Assembly: GCF_036227485.1 (NCBI RefSeq)
Contig: NZ_CP109479.1
Location: 5,084,001 to 5,148,000 of the forward strand
Length of the DNA stretch: 64,000 bases
Direction of reading: 5' to 3'
From: Streptomyces sp. NBC_01451
Lineage (GTDB): Bacteria; Actinomycetota; Actinomycetes; Streptomycetales; Streptomycetaceae
Positions within the stretch are counted from its first letter, which is position 1, and each line of letters starts with the position of its first letter. The translations under genes were made by a program, and so were the position numbers. The notes under the pieces are model-generated. The model did not search any database and was not told the origin of the DNA. It saw only the letters and a program-made list of their open reading frames with translations. Shown here in pieces: positions 27,220 through 35,247 of this stretch.

Positions 27220-27431
27220 CGGAGACCGCGGCCATGCCCCCGACCCCGGACAGGTGCGGGACCGTACGCGCCTCTCTGTTCTACGGCGCCCCGATCCTCA
27301 GCGAAGTGGGCGCGTGCGTAAAGGAGTCAGCGCACCCCGGGGGCCACCGCGACGCCCGCGGAGGCACCTGGTATCTGATCCCGCTCGTCCCCATCCCGCC
27401 GTTGTCCGGAGAGGGGGAGAGAGCGGAGTGA
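27216..27431 (+). CDS. Small hypothetical protein coupled to the HATPase gene
   Basis: 71 residues from GTG 27216, overlapping the ATPase stop (GTGA) and followed by a further overlap (TGATG). No known domain is recognised; the segment GTWYLIPLVPIPPLSGEGE is Pro-rich. The tight coupling on both sides supports a real gene. Confidence 0.55.
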   Translation: MTETAAMPPTPDRCGTVRASLFYGAPILSEVGACVKESAHPGGHRDARGGTWYLIPLVPIPPLSGEGERAE

Positions 27432-27661
27432 TGTCCCACCGCGCCTCCGCAAGGCGCGCCGAATCCTGCGCGTGGGCACTGACCCTCGTGGTTATGTCCG
27501 GGGCCGCGATCCTGCTCGTCCTCGACGTCCTGGAAAGCCGTCCGGTGACGGCGGATCCTGGCCTTGGGATCAGGATCCGGTTCAGAGAGCAGGTCAGTGA
27601 ATCCCGGGACTCCTGGTCGTGCAGGACAGTGAGTACGGCGCCTGGAACGACACGAATGTGA
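27431..27661 (+). CDS. Small single-pass membrane protein, C-terminus probably replaced
   Basis: 76 residues. One hydrophobic helix (ALTLVVMSGAAILLVLDVL, residues 17-35) follows an Arg-rich start. The last 25 residues (SRDSWSCRTVSTAPGTTRM) overlap the 5' edge of the Uma2 fragment in another frame and are probably a recombination product. Translationally coupled to the preceding small gene. Function unknown. Confidence 0.5.
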   Translation: MSHRASARRAESCAWALTLVVMSGAAILLVLDVLESRPVTADPGLGIRIRFREQVSESRDSWSCRTVSTAPGTTRM

Positions 27662-28041
27662 TCCATCCGTACAGGGCGTGGATTCCGGACGGGTTCGTGG
27701 CTCCTCGGGATGGTGAGCCGATCGAGACAGAGGACGGCCTTGGCGTCAACGCGTCAGCGGTTCACATGGTGATCGAAGTCGTCTCCCCGGGGAAGCGCAA
27801 CCAGGATCGTGACCGAGTTCGCAAGCGCCGTGAGTACGCCCGTGCCGGAATCCCCGTCTACGTGATCATCGATGACTACGACAACCACGGGACCGTGAGC
27901 ATCCAGACCGCTCCCGTGCCCGAACACGGCCCCTACGAGGACGAGCACCGCGTGCCGTACGGCACCGAGGCCGTCGTCCCGGAGGGCCCTGCCAAGGGGT
28001 TCGTCGTCGGTGAGGCGATCACGGGGCCGAAGCGCGGCTGA
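27619..28041 (+). pseudogene. 5'-truncated Uma2-family (PD-(D/E)XK) endonuclease-like gene
   Basis: The frame gives 140 residues of the C-terminal two thirds of a Uma2/DUF820 protein: PYRAWIPDGFVAP with the first catalytic Asp region, VHMVIEVVSPGKRNQDRDRVRKRREYARAGIPVYVIID with the Glu and Lys positions, and a final GFVVGEAI strand. Streptomyces relatives are about 190 residues and begin with a 50-residue N-terminal helical part that is missing here. The GTG at 27619 could still be used, but the product would lack part of the nuclease fold. Members of this family are widespread and of unclear function. A decayed second copy of its tail lies at 26030-26128. Confidence 0.65.
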
Positions 28042-28066
28042 GGAGCGTCGTCGAACGTCGAACGTG

Positions 28067-28105
28067 GAAGGGGGCCGGGAGGTGAGCTGCCTCCCGGCCC
28101 CCTTC
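28067..28105. terminator. 16-bp-stem hairpin between convergent genes
   Basis: GAAGGGGGCCGGGAGG pairs perfectly with CCTCCCGGCCCCCTTC across a 7-nt loop, between the Uma2 fragment and the leftward paralog B. Confidence 0.85.
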
Positions 28106-28117
28106 GTGCGTGTGCGG

Positions 28118-29833
28118 TCAGTTCGTGGGCGCGGTGGCCGCCCAGTCGCCCGCCGGCACGGACTCGGTGCCGTCCGCGGCCAGGGTGGTCACCCAGTAGA
28201 AGGACGTGGTGCCGCGCCGGGCGCCGGTGTCGTAGTAGTCGGTGACGTCGGAGCCGAGGTCGGCGATCTTCTCGTACGTCCCGGCGGCGGGGTTCCAGCG
28301 GTAGACGCGGAAGCCGGTCGTCACCTGGGAAACGGAGCTCCAGTTCCAGTCGAGGTGGTTGCCCTCGTCGCTCTCCGCTCCGGATGCGTCCAGTTCGAGC
28401 GGGGAGCCCTCCGGGGTGGCAACGCTCGGCGTCACGTCGAGCTCGGTCGCCACCACGATGTCGGCGTCGCCGGTCGTCTTCCAGGCGGACCACCAGTTGT
28501 CGTCGTACGCGTCCACGAAGAGGCAGGCCTCCTCGCCGTCGGGCAGGGTCGCGTACTCGTACGACGTGGTGTCGGCGGACAGCCACTCCACCTCGTGCAC
28601 GGAGCAGACCTTCTCCTCGTCGCCCCGGATTTCACCCCGGTAGACGAGGTACCGCCCGAGGTCGGGCGCCGGGTTCGGATCCCAGGTCAGCGAGAAGCCG
28701 TACTCGGTCGGCGTGACCGTCAGCCCGGTCACCGCGGGCGGCGCGGTGGCGTCCGGGCGGGTGGCCTTGACGGCGGCGGAACGGGCGGACTCGTTGCCGG
28801 CCGTGTCGAGGGCGGTCACCTGATAGGTGTAGGTGCTCTCCTCGACCGCCGAGGTGTCCAGATACGAGGCCGTGGTCATGTTCCCGATGCTGACGTACGA
28901 GCTGCTTCCGCTCGGCGCCCGGTACACGCGGTACGACGACGCACCCGTGACCGCGGTCCATTCGATCCAGATCCCGGACAACGAGTGAGAGGTCTCCAGC
29001 CCGGTGGGCGCGGCGGGGGCGGTGCGGTCGACGGTGGTGACGGGCTTCTCGGCCGTACCGGCGGACTCGTTGCCTGCTTTGTCGTAGGCGCGGAGCTCGT
29101 AGTAGTAGGTGTCGGCGCCGGTCACCGGGAGGCTGGTGTCGGTGTACGTGGTGGCGGTGGTCGTCACGAGTGGCTTGGTGGGGAACGAACTTCCGTTCAG
29201 GCGGCGGTAGATGCGGTATCCCGCGAGGTCCATCTCCTGGTTCTTCGCCCAGGTGAGATTGGCCTTGCCTGTTGTCTTGTCGTACGTGACGGTGGGTGCC
29301 GTCGGGGTGAGGGGCTTGACCTTGTCCACGGTCGCTGAAGTGCGGGGCGTGTAGGTGAAGTTGACGTTCGCGTTGCCCGTCCAGGCCGCGAAGTCGATGC
29401 GCAGGGTGTGTTTGCCGGACGGGATGGTGAGGTTGACGGTCTTCTTCTGGGTCGTCGTGACGTTCTTCCAGAGGTTGACCTTGATCGTGCCGTCGAGGTA
29501 GACGCGGATGCCGTCCTGCGCGGCGGCCGTGAAGGCGAACGGCCCGCCGGACCCGAAGTCCCGCGTCACAGTCCATCGCACCCCGAAGTTGTCCTTGGGG
29601 AGGCCGGCGGCCGGGGCGTTCGCGCCCCAGTTCTCGGCGATGGTGGTGTCGCAGTCGGTCTTCTTCGGAGTGCCGGAGAAGGTGGTGTTCGCGAAGAACT
29701 GCCGTTTGTAGATGGGAGAGACACACGTCGTAGCGGCGGAGGCGGCCGGTGCTGCGGTGCTGAGCAGGGCGCCGGCGGTGGCGAGCACGAGGGCGGTGGT
29801 GGCTGCCTGCGTCGTGCGTCTGGCTGGGTTCAA
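28118..29833 (-). CDS. Secreted PA14-like and fibronectin type III domain protein (paralog B)
   Basis: 571 residues from TTG 29833, with CGAAGGACC upstream as in paralog A. Signal peptide ending near APAASAATT, then the PA14-like module (YKRQFFANTTFSGTPKKTDCD; FAFTAAAQDGIRVYLDG; LRIDFAAWTGNANVNF), then about four FN3 domains (MDLAGYRIYRRLNGS; YYELRAYDKAGNESAG; YTYQVTALDTAGNESARS). No enzymatic motif is seen; adhesion or polymer binding is the likely role. The N-terminal module is almost identical to paralog A and the FN3 region is shorter. Both end with the same type of GTTSFYWVTTLAADGTES sequence, so the two arose by duplication and later domain loss or gain. Confidence 0.85.
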   Translation of the reverse strand: MNPARRTTQAATTALVLATAGALLSTAAPAASAATTCVSPIYKRQFFANTTFSGTPKKTDCDTTIAENWGANAPAAGLPKDNFGVRWTVTRDFGSGGPFAFTAAAQDGIRVYLDGTIKVNLWKNVTTTQKKTVNLTIPSGKHTLRIDFAAWTGNANVNFTYTPRTSATVDKVKPLTPTAPTVTYDKTTGKANLTWAKNQEMDLAGYRIYRRLNGSSFPTKPLVTTTATTYTDTSLPVTGADTYYYELRAYDKAGNESAGTAEKPVTTVDRTAPAAPTGLETSHSLSGIWIEWTAVTGASSYRVYRAPSGSSSYVSIGNMTTASYLDTSAVEESTYTYQVTALDTAGNESARSAAVKATRPDATAPPAVTGLTVTPTEYGFSLTWDPNPAPDLGRYLVYRGEIRGDEEKVCSVHEVEWLSADTTSYEYATLPDGEEACLFVDAYDDNWWSAWKTTGDADIVVATELDVTPSVATPEGSPLELDASGAESDEGNHLDWNWSSVSQVTTGFRVYRWNPAAGTYEKIADLGSDVTDYYDTGARRGTTSFYWVTTLAADGTESVPAGDWAATAPTN

Positions 29834-29846
29834 AGCGGTCCTTCGA

Positions 29847-29892
29847 GTCCTGATCGTCAAACGACGAGAAGTGGGCCGTTGACGATCAGGAC
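29847..29892 (-). promoter_or_regulatory. Leader stem-loop of paralog B
   Basis: On the leftward transcript GTCCTGATCGTCAA pairs perfectly with TTGACGATCAGGAC (14 bp) around an 18-nt loop. It lies between the promoter-like box and the AAGGA ribosome site, as in paralog A. Confidence 0.65.
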
Positions 29893-29918
29893 CGACGAAG
29901 GTGTGAATTGGTTGTACT
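29890..29918 (-). promoter_or_regulatory. Promoter-like box copy d (GTACAACC-N17-GTCC)
   Basis: Read leftward, AGTACAACC, 17 bases, GTCCTGATC. Same spacing as copies a-c and e. It precedes paralog B. Confidence 0.65.
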
Positions 29919-29990
29919 GCTGGTGTGATTTTGTTCGAAAGGTAAGAGGGGTGCAGGTGGGGTGTGCAGGGCGCGTGGGACGTGTCGGGC

Positions 29991-30171
29991 TCAGCCCACC
30001 TTGAACTGGATCGTGGCCGCCGGGCCCGTCCGGGTCCCGTACGCGTCCACCGTCCGCACCGTGAACGTGTGGGTGCCGGTAGCGGGCGGTGTCCATGTGA
30101 CTGTCGGGTCCGTGCTCCCCGTGTAGCCCGCGTCACCGGTGAACCTGTACTCGTAGATCCAGACCAGACGG
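29991..30171 (-). pseudogene. 3' remnant of a secreted Ig/FN3-like protein gene
   Basis: A leftward frame without a start encodes WIYEYRFTGDAGYTGSTDP, then TPPATGTHTFTVRTVDAYG and a final GPAATIQFKVG before TGA at 29993. This is the last domain of an Ig/PKD-like extracellular protein. Upstream the frame dissolves into a short tandem repeat, and 110 bp further lies copy e of the promoter-like box. The locus therefore looks like an internally deleted gene that kept its promoter and its last domain. Confidence 0.65.
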
Positions 30172-30187
30172 TCCGATCATTCAGCCC

Positions 30188-30214
30188 TTCGCATCCTTCG
30201 CATCCTTCGCATCC
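30188..30214. repeat. Three tandem copies of ttcgcatcc
   Basis: Three perfect 9-bp copies, with looser gcatcc copies to about 30236, lie exactly where the coding part of the deleted gene would be. Confidence 0.85.
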
Positions 30215-30281
30215 ATGGCATCCGTCGTCGCATCCATGCGCGTTCGTTCGAGAACGGCGGAATCAAGCCGTCGATGATCAG

Positions 30282-30312
30282 GGCTCGCGTGGGATGCGCT
30301 TGGTTGTACGGA
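30282..30312 (-). promoter_or_regulatory. Promoter-like box copy e (GTACAACC-N17-GCCC), orphaned
   Basis: Read leftward, CCGTACAACC, 17 bases, GCCCTGATC. The T of GTC is C here. An ACGGC/GCCGT hairpin follows as in copy c. The gene it served is reduced to the remnant at 29991-30171. Confidence 0.55.
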
Positions 30313-30538
30313 TCTTGGGCGGGTCTGTTCGCACTCTGGCCGGGCACTTGATGGAGGGGGTGCGAAGGCCCTTTGTGCAGGCTTCCGCCACTTCTTCACG
30401 TAGGCGACGGAGTGTGATGTTGCACTCCGGTTGCGTAGTTCCGCTTGACGCCTGTGGGCTCGCCCGCGTTGTCTTTTCAGACACATGGGTCGCACTGCTG
30501 CACCCGCGTCCGGAAAGCACCCTGAAGTGAGCACCCGA

Positions 30539-31702
30539 ATGTTTCGTCTGACTCGTCCGGCTCGTCCGATTCACATGAGTCGTGTGGCTCGTTTGCGTCG
30601 TTCCGCCACCGCCGTGGCCGCCTCCGTGGTCACGGTCTCCCTCGCCGCGGGCTGCGGCGCACTCGACGCCGGCGGGGATGTCAGTGAGGCGACCCCCGCC
30701 AAGGGCAACGACATCACGGTGGGGCTGCTGCTTCCGGAGACGGCGAACACTCGGTACGACAAGTTCGACTACCCGATCATCAAGAACAAGGTCGAGTCGC
30801 TCACCAACGGCGAGGGCAAGGTCGAGTACGCCAACGCCGGTGCGGACGCCGCCAAGCAGGCCAAGCAGTTGCAGCAGATGATCGACAACAAGGTCGACGT
30901 CCTGCTCCTCGACGCCGTGGACGCGCACGCCATCGCGAGCGAGGTCAAGAAGGCCAAGGAGGCGGGGATTCCGGTCATCGCGTACGACAGGCTGGCCGAG
31001 GGCCCCATCGACGCGTACATCTCCTTCGACAACGAGCTCGTCGGCGAGGTGCAGGGACGTTCCCTCCTGGAGGCCCTCGGCGGTCAGGGCGACGGCTCGG
31101 AGAAGATCGTCATGATGAACGGGTCGGTGACCGACCCGAACGCCGCGCAGTTCAAGGAGGGCGCCCTCTCCGAGCTGAACGGCAAGGTGACGATCGCGCA
31201 GTCCTTCGACACCAAGGACTGGAAGCCGGAGAACGCCGAGGCGAACATGACGAAGGCGATCGCCGCCATCGGCAAGGACAACATCGCCGGTGTCTACTCC
31301 GCCAACGACGGCATGGCGGGCGGCATCATCAACGCCCTTGAGGCCGCGGGCGTCACCAAGCTGCCGCCCATCACCGGGCAGGACGCCGAACTGGCCGCCG
31401 TGCAGCGCATCATCTCCGGCGAGCAGTACATGAGCGTCTACAAGTCGTACCCGCAGGAGGCCCAGACGGCGGCCGAGATGGCCGTCGCCCGCATCCAGGG
31501 CCGCGACATCCAGTTCGACGCACTCACCCGCGACAAGGTCGACAGCCCCACCACCAAGGACGTCCCCTCCCAGCTGGTGAGCGTCGTCGCCCTGACGAAG
31601 GCCAACATCAAGAGCACGGTCATCGAGGACGGCATCTACAAGCTGTCCGACATCTGCACCGCGAAGTTCGAGGACGACTGCGAGGCCCTCGGGCTGAAGT
31701 AG
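30539..31702 (+). CDS. Sugar ABC transporter substrate-binding lipoprotein (XylF/ChvE-like), orphan
   Basis: 387 residues from ATG 30539 (GTG 30527 is an alternative). A signal peptide with lipobox SLAAGC (Cys at about residue 39) anchors it to the membrane outside. The periplasmic-binding-protein type I fold is clear: DITVGLLLPETANTRYDKFD, VDVLLLDAVDAHAIASEVKKA, GIPVIAYDRL, YISFDNELVGEVQG, GVYSANDGMAGGIINAL and a final DICTAKFEDDCEALGLK. This resembles xylose-type binding proteins. The permease and ATPase genes that normally follow are absent, since the next genes are convergent, so it must work with a transporter encoded elsewhere or act as a sensor. Confidence 0.85.
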   Translation: MFRLTRPARPIHMSRVARLRRSATAVAASVVTVSLAAGCGALDAGGDVSEATPAKGNDITVGLLLPETANTRYDKFDYPIIKNKVESLTNGEGKVEYANAGADAAKQAKQLQQMIDNKVDVLLLDAVDAHAIASEVKKAKEAGIPVIAYDRLAEGPIDAYISFDNELVGEVQGRSLLEALGGQGDGSEKIVMMNGSVTDPNAAQFKEGALSELNGKVTIAQSFDTKDWKPENAEANMTKAIAAIGKDNIAGVYSANDGMAGGIINALEAAGVTKLPPITGQDAELAAVQRIISGEQYMSVYKSYPQEAQTAAEMAVARIQGRDIQFDALTRDKVDSPTTKDVPSQLVSVVALTKANIKSTVIEDGIYKLSDICTAKFEDDCEALGLK

Positions 31703-31735
31703 CCGTCGGCAGCCGCACCCCGCCCACCGGAGCGG

Positions 31736-31775
31736 GCTCGTACCCCGGGGCACCGACCCGCCCCGGGGTACGAGC
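31736..31775. terminator. Hairpin between convergent genes
   Basis: GCTCGTACCCCGGGGC pairs perfectly with GCCCCGGGGTACGAGC around an 8-nt loop, after the binding-protein gene and before the convergent transglutaminase gene. Confidence 0.85.
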
Positions 31776-31832
31776 ACGTCGTGCAGTTGTCCTCCCGTAC
31801 AGCCGTGCAGCCGTCCTCCCGTACGGGAGATT

Positions 31833-32765
31833 TCAGGCCACCCGCGTGAACTCCACCGTCACCTCCGGCGGGCCCCCGGCGACTCCCCGGTAGACGCCCT
31901 TGTGCGGTGTCACGTCGTCGTAGTCGCGCCCCCGGCCGACCACCACGTGGGACTCGTCGGCGCGTGTCCGGTTCGTCGGGTCGTAGCCGCACCAGTCGCC
32001 CGCCCAGTACTCGACCCAGGCATGGGACTGACCCTCCACCGCCCGGTGCAGTTCCGCCTCCCGCTCGGGGTGGAGGTAGCCGGAGACATAGCGGGTGGGC
32101 AGGCCCAGGCCCCGCAGCAGCGCGATCGTCACATGGGCGATGTCCTGGCAGACGCCCGCGCCCTGCTCCCACGCCTCCGCCGCCGAGGTGTTCACGCCCG
32201 TCGTACCGGGCAGGTACGACACCCGGTCCGCGACCAGCGCCGACACCGCCGTCGCCGTCTCGTGCGGGTCGAGGCCCACGGCCACCTCCCGTGCCCGCGC
32301 CACCAGTTCGGGCGGCACCGTCGTGCGTCCCGTCGCCGTCGCGTACTCCAGCAGCCGGGAGTTCGCCGTCCGGTCGGCCACCTCGGCCCAGCTCGGCGCG
32401 GGCTCCAGGGGGCCCGGCGGGGCCGTCTCCACCAGGCTCTGGGCGGTGATCGTGAGGTCGGCGTGCGGGTCCATCAGGTCGAAACCCGTGACCTGCGTGC
32501 CCCAGTAGTCCCAGTACGACCAGGTCGGCGTCGTCGGGTTCACGGTGACCCGGGCGTCCAGCGTCGTCTGGCCGGGGAGCGTCAGCGGGGTCATCCGGAC
32601 CTCGTTGTGCGAGGAGACCGCGGCCTGCGCGTACGCGACATGGGTGACGTGCCGGATACGGAGCCGACGGGTCATCGCCGGGTTCGTCGGCCCGTTCGTC
32701 GACATGCCACCCGTCCCGCCGCTCGACCCGCCGTTCGTCATGCTGCCCGTCCCGTTGCTGCTCAT
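31833..32765 (-). CDS. Transglutaminase-like (cysteine protease fold) protein
   Basis: 310 residues from ATG 32765, which overlaps the stop of the alpha-E gene (ATGA). After a Gly/Ser/Asn-rich start of about 30 residues comes the bacterial transglutaminase N-terminal beta domain (LRIRHVTHVAYAQAAVSSHNEVRMTP). The catalytic core follows with Cys in GAGVCQDIAHV, His in SHAWVEYW and Asp in GYDPTN. Together with the two upstream genes it forms a conserved three-gene set in which the protease-like protein is thought to act on, or remove, peptides made by the ATP-grasp partner. Its substrate is not known. Confidence 0.88.
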   Translation of the reverse strand: MSSNGTGSMTNGGSSGGTGGMSTNGPTNPAMTRRLRIRHVTHVAYAQAAVSSHNEVRMTPLTLPGQTTLDARVTVNPTTPTWSYWDYWGTQVTGFDLMDPHADLTITAQSLVETAPPGPLEPAPSWAEVADRTANSRLLEYATATGRTTVPPELVARAREVAVGLDPHETATAVSALVADRVSYLPGTTGVNTSAAEAWEQGAGVCQDIAHVTIALLRGLGLPTRYVSGYLHPEREAELHRAVEGQSHAWVEYWAGDWCGYDPTNRTRADESHVVVGRGRDYDDVTPHKGVYRGVAGGPPEVTVEFTRVA

Positions 32766-33703
32766 ACTGCTCGCGCTCCTTCCTGGGCCCACTCCACGGG
32801 CCCCTGGTACGGGAAGAACTTCTCCGCGACCGCCTCCGCCGAGGCCATGCAGGCGGTCTGCAAGTCCCTTAGGAGCACCGGGAGTTGGTCTTCCATGGCC
32901 TGGGAGTCCAGATACTCCAGGCGGGTGCGCAGCCGGCCGATCGGGCGCCGGGCCGGGTCCTGGCGCGGGCGGCCGAGGGCCGCGAGGCACTCCTCGGCGG
33001 TGGTCAGCGCGTGCAGCGCCGAGCGCGGGAAGTCCCGGTCCAGGAGCAGGAATTCGGCCACTCTCGGGGTGTCGCCGAACCCGCTGTACACCCGCGCGTA
33101 CGCCTCGTCCGCGCCGCTCGCGCTCAGCAGCGTCGGCCAGTCCGGGGCGTGGGCGGCGTCCAACACCCGTACCGACAGCAGCCGTACGGTCATGTCCACC
33201 CGTTCCAGGCTGCGCCCCAGGACGACGAAGCGCCAGCTGTCGTCCCGGCTCATGGTGGAGTCCGCGAGGCCGAAGAAGAGGGCGGATCGCCGCCGTACCA
33301 GCTCCAGGTAGGCGTACGGGCCCGTGCGTCGGGCGGCGAGCCGCTGGTCGGCGAGGGCGTGCCAGGTGGAGTTGAGGCACTCCCACATCTCCGAGGAGAC
33401 GGCTTCCCGGGCGCTTCTGGCGTTGAGCCGGGCGGCCCCGAGCGCGCCCTCGATCGCGCACGTCGAGCGGGCGTCGAAGGCGAGCTGGTCCAGCACCTGC
33501 TGCATGTCCACGGGTTCGCCGCCCGCGTCGACGCCCAGGATCGCGTAGAGGGAGCGGCAGGCCGCGTCCTCGTCGCGCCAGGGGTCCTCCAGCAGCCGGT
33601 GCAGATAGGCGTCCAGGATGCGGCTCGTGGCGTCGGCCCGCTCGACGTAACGGCCCGTCCACGTCAGGGCCTCGGCTATCCGGGAGAGGATCACGTCGTT
33701 CAC
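32762..33703 (-). CDS. Alpha-E domain protein
   Basis: 313 residues from GTG 33703, overlapping the ATP-grasp stop by 4 bp. Almost wholly alpha-helical, starting with the family signature LSRIAEALTWTGRYVERADATSRILDAYLHRLLEDP and continuing through SMSRDDSWRFVVLGRSLERVDMTVRLL-like helices. Alpha-E proteins accompany circularly permuted ATP-grasp enzymes and are presumed to help peptide or amide bond formation; the biochemical role is unproven. Coupled on both sides by overlapping start and stop codons. Confidence 0.88.
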   Translation of the reverse strand: MNDVILSRIAEALTWTGRYVERADATSRILDAYLHRLLEDPWRDEDAACRSLYAILGVDAGGEPVDMQQVLDQLAFDARSTCAIEGALGAARLNARSAREAVSSEMWECLNSTWHALADQRLAARRTGPYAYLELVRRRSALFFGLADSTMSRDDSWRFVVLGRSLERVDMTVRLLSVRVLDAAHAPDWPTLLSASGADEAYARVYSGFGDTPRVAEFLLLDRDFPRSALHALTTAEECLAALGRPRQDPARRPIGRLRTRLEYLDSQAMEDQLPVLLRDLQTACMASAEAVAEKFFPYQGPVEWAQEGARAV

Positions 33704-35247
33704 TGCTGCTGCGCCCCTTCCTGTACGAGGGTGAGGTTGCCGTCGGGTCCGTGCTGGCGCGGGGCGACCTCGGGCGGTGCGCCGGCCGGTGGCACGGGGT
33801 CCGGGGTCTCGGCGGGCCCCTCGGCGAGCACCCAGGTGTCCTTGGAGCCGCCGCCCTGACTGGAGTTGACGATGAGGTTGCCCTCCTGGAGGGCGACGCG
33901 GGTCAGTCCGCCCGGCAGGACCCAGACCTCGCTGCCGTCGTTCACGGCGAAGGGGCGCAGGTCGATGTGGCGCGGCGCCATCCGCTCGCCGGCCAGGGTC
34001 GGGGAGGTGGAGAGCGCGACGGGGCGCTGCGCGATCCAGCCCCGGGGATCGGCGGCCACCGCCGCCCGGCACTGCTCCAGGGTCTCCCGGTCGGCCTTCG
34101 GCCCGATGACGATTCCCTGCCCGCCGGCGCCGTCGACCGGCTTGATGACCAGCTGGTCGATCTGGTCGAGCACGGCTTCCAGCTGTCCCGGCTCGTCCGG
34201 ACGGAACGACTCCACGTTCGGAAGAATCGGTTCCTCTGAGAGGTAGTACCGGATCAGATCGGGTACGTAGGTGTACAGGAGCTTGTCGTCGGCGATGCCG
34301 TTGCCGACGGCGTTCGCGAGGGTGACGGTGCCCGACTGGGCGGCGCTCAGGATGCCCGGGCAGCCGATCACCGAGTCGGGCCGGAAATGGAGCGGGTCGA
34401 GGAAGTCGTCGTCCAGCCGTCGGTATACGACATGGACGGGTACCTCACCGCGCGTGGTCCGCATCCACACCCGGTTCTTGCGGCACACCAGATCGTGCCC
34501 CTCGACCAGCTGCACGCCCATCAGCCGGGCCAGCAGGGCGTGTTCGAAGTAGGCGGCGTTGCTCGGACCGGGGGTCAGGACCACGACCCGGGGATCGGTG
34601 ACCCCGTCGGGCGCGGCGGCGCGCAGCGCGGCCAGCAGGCGCTGCGCGTAGCCGTCGACGGGGACGACGTGCTGCTCGGCGAAGAGGGACGGGAAGACGC
34701 GGGTCATCGCCCGCCGGTTCTCGATGACGTAGGACACCCCGGACGGCACCCGGACGTTGTCCTCCAGCACCCGGAAGTCCCCGGCCTCGTCCCGGACGAG
34801 GTCGATGCCGGCGACGTGGATGCGTACCCCGCCCGGCGGCTCGATGCCCTGGGCGGCCCGGTGGAAGTGCGGCGAGCTCAGCAGCAGCCGCCACGGCACG
34901 ACACCGTCCTCGAAGGCCCGGCAGTGCCCGTAGGCGTCCGCGAGATAGGCCTCCAGGGCCCGCACCCGCTGGGCGACCCCGCGCTGGATGAGATCCCACT
35001 CCAGCGCGTCGAGGATTCTCGGTACGAGGTCCAGCGGCCAGGGCCGCTCCTCGCCCGCGAAGGCGTAGGTCACCCCGCGGTCGGTGAACGCCCGGGCCAT
35101 CTGGTCGGCCCGGAAGCGCAGCTCGGTCGGCTCGATGGGCTGGAGCGCCGCCAGTACCGGCTCGTAGGCGGTCCTGACCTCACCCGGCCGCACAAACATC
35201 TCGTCCCACGCGTCGGCCAACGCGTATGCGTCAAATATGTCCGCCAT
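33700..35247 (-). CDS. Circularly permuted ATP-grasp protein
   Basis: 515 residues from ATG 35247. Landmarks: RPGEVRTAYEPVLAAL, VTYAFAGEERPWPLDLVPRIL, VRIHVAGIDLVRDEAGDFRVLEDNVRVPSGVSYVIENR, PGPSNAAYFEHALLARLMG, YRRLDDDFLDPLHFRPDS and LVIKPVDGAGGQGIVIG. These are typical of the circularly permuted ATP-grasp type 2 family, which ligates amino acids or peptides through acyl-phosphate intermediates. The C-terminal 50 residues are a Pro-rich tail. First gene of a translationally coupled operon with alpha-E and transglutaminase-like genes; the promoter must lie in the 35248-35663 spacer. Confidence 0.9.
   Translation of the reverse strand: MADIFDAYALADAWDEMFVRPGEVRTAYEPVLAALQPIEPTELRFRADQMARAFTDRGVTYAFAGEERPWPLDLVPRILDALEWDLIQRGVAQRVRALEAYLADAYGHCRAFEDGVVPWRLLLSSPHFHRAAQGIEPPGGVRIHVAGIDLVRDEAGDFRVLEDNVRVPSGVSYVIENRRAMTRVFPSLFAEQHVVPVDGYAQRLLAALRAAAPDGVTDPRVVVLTPGPSNAAYFEHALLARLMGVQLVEGHDLVCRKNRVWMRTTRGEVPVHVVYRRLDDDFLDPLHFRPDSVIGCPGILSAAQSGTVTLANAVGNGIADDKLLYTYVPDLIRYYLSEEPILPNVESFRPDEPGQLEAVLDQIDQLVIKPVDGAGGQGIVIGPKADRETLEQCRAAVAADPRGWIAQRPVALSTSPTLAGERMAPRHIDLRPFAVNDGSEVWVLPGGLTRVALQEGNLIVNSSQGGGSKDTWVLAEGPAETPDPVPPAGAPPEVAPRQHGPDGNLTLVQEGAQQQ

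Noticed and set aside
27619..28041. Intact Uma2 endonuclease gene
   Set aside because: The frame starts inside the conserved fold and lacks about 50 N-terminal residues found in relatives, so it is listed as a pseudogene.
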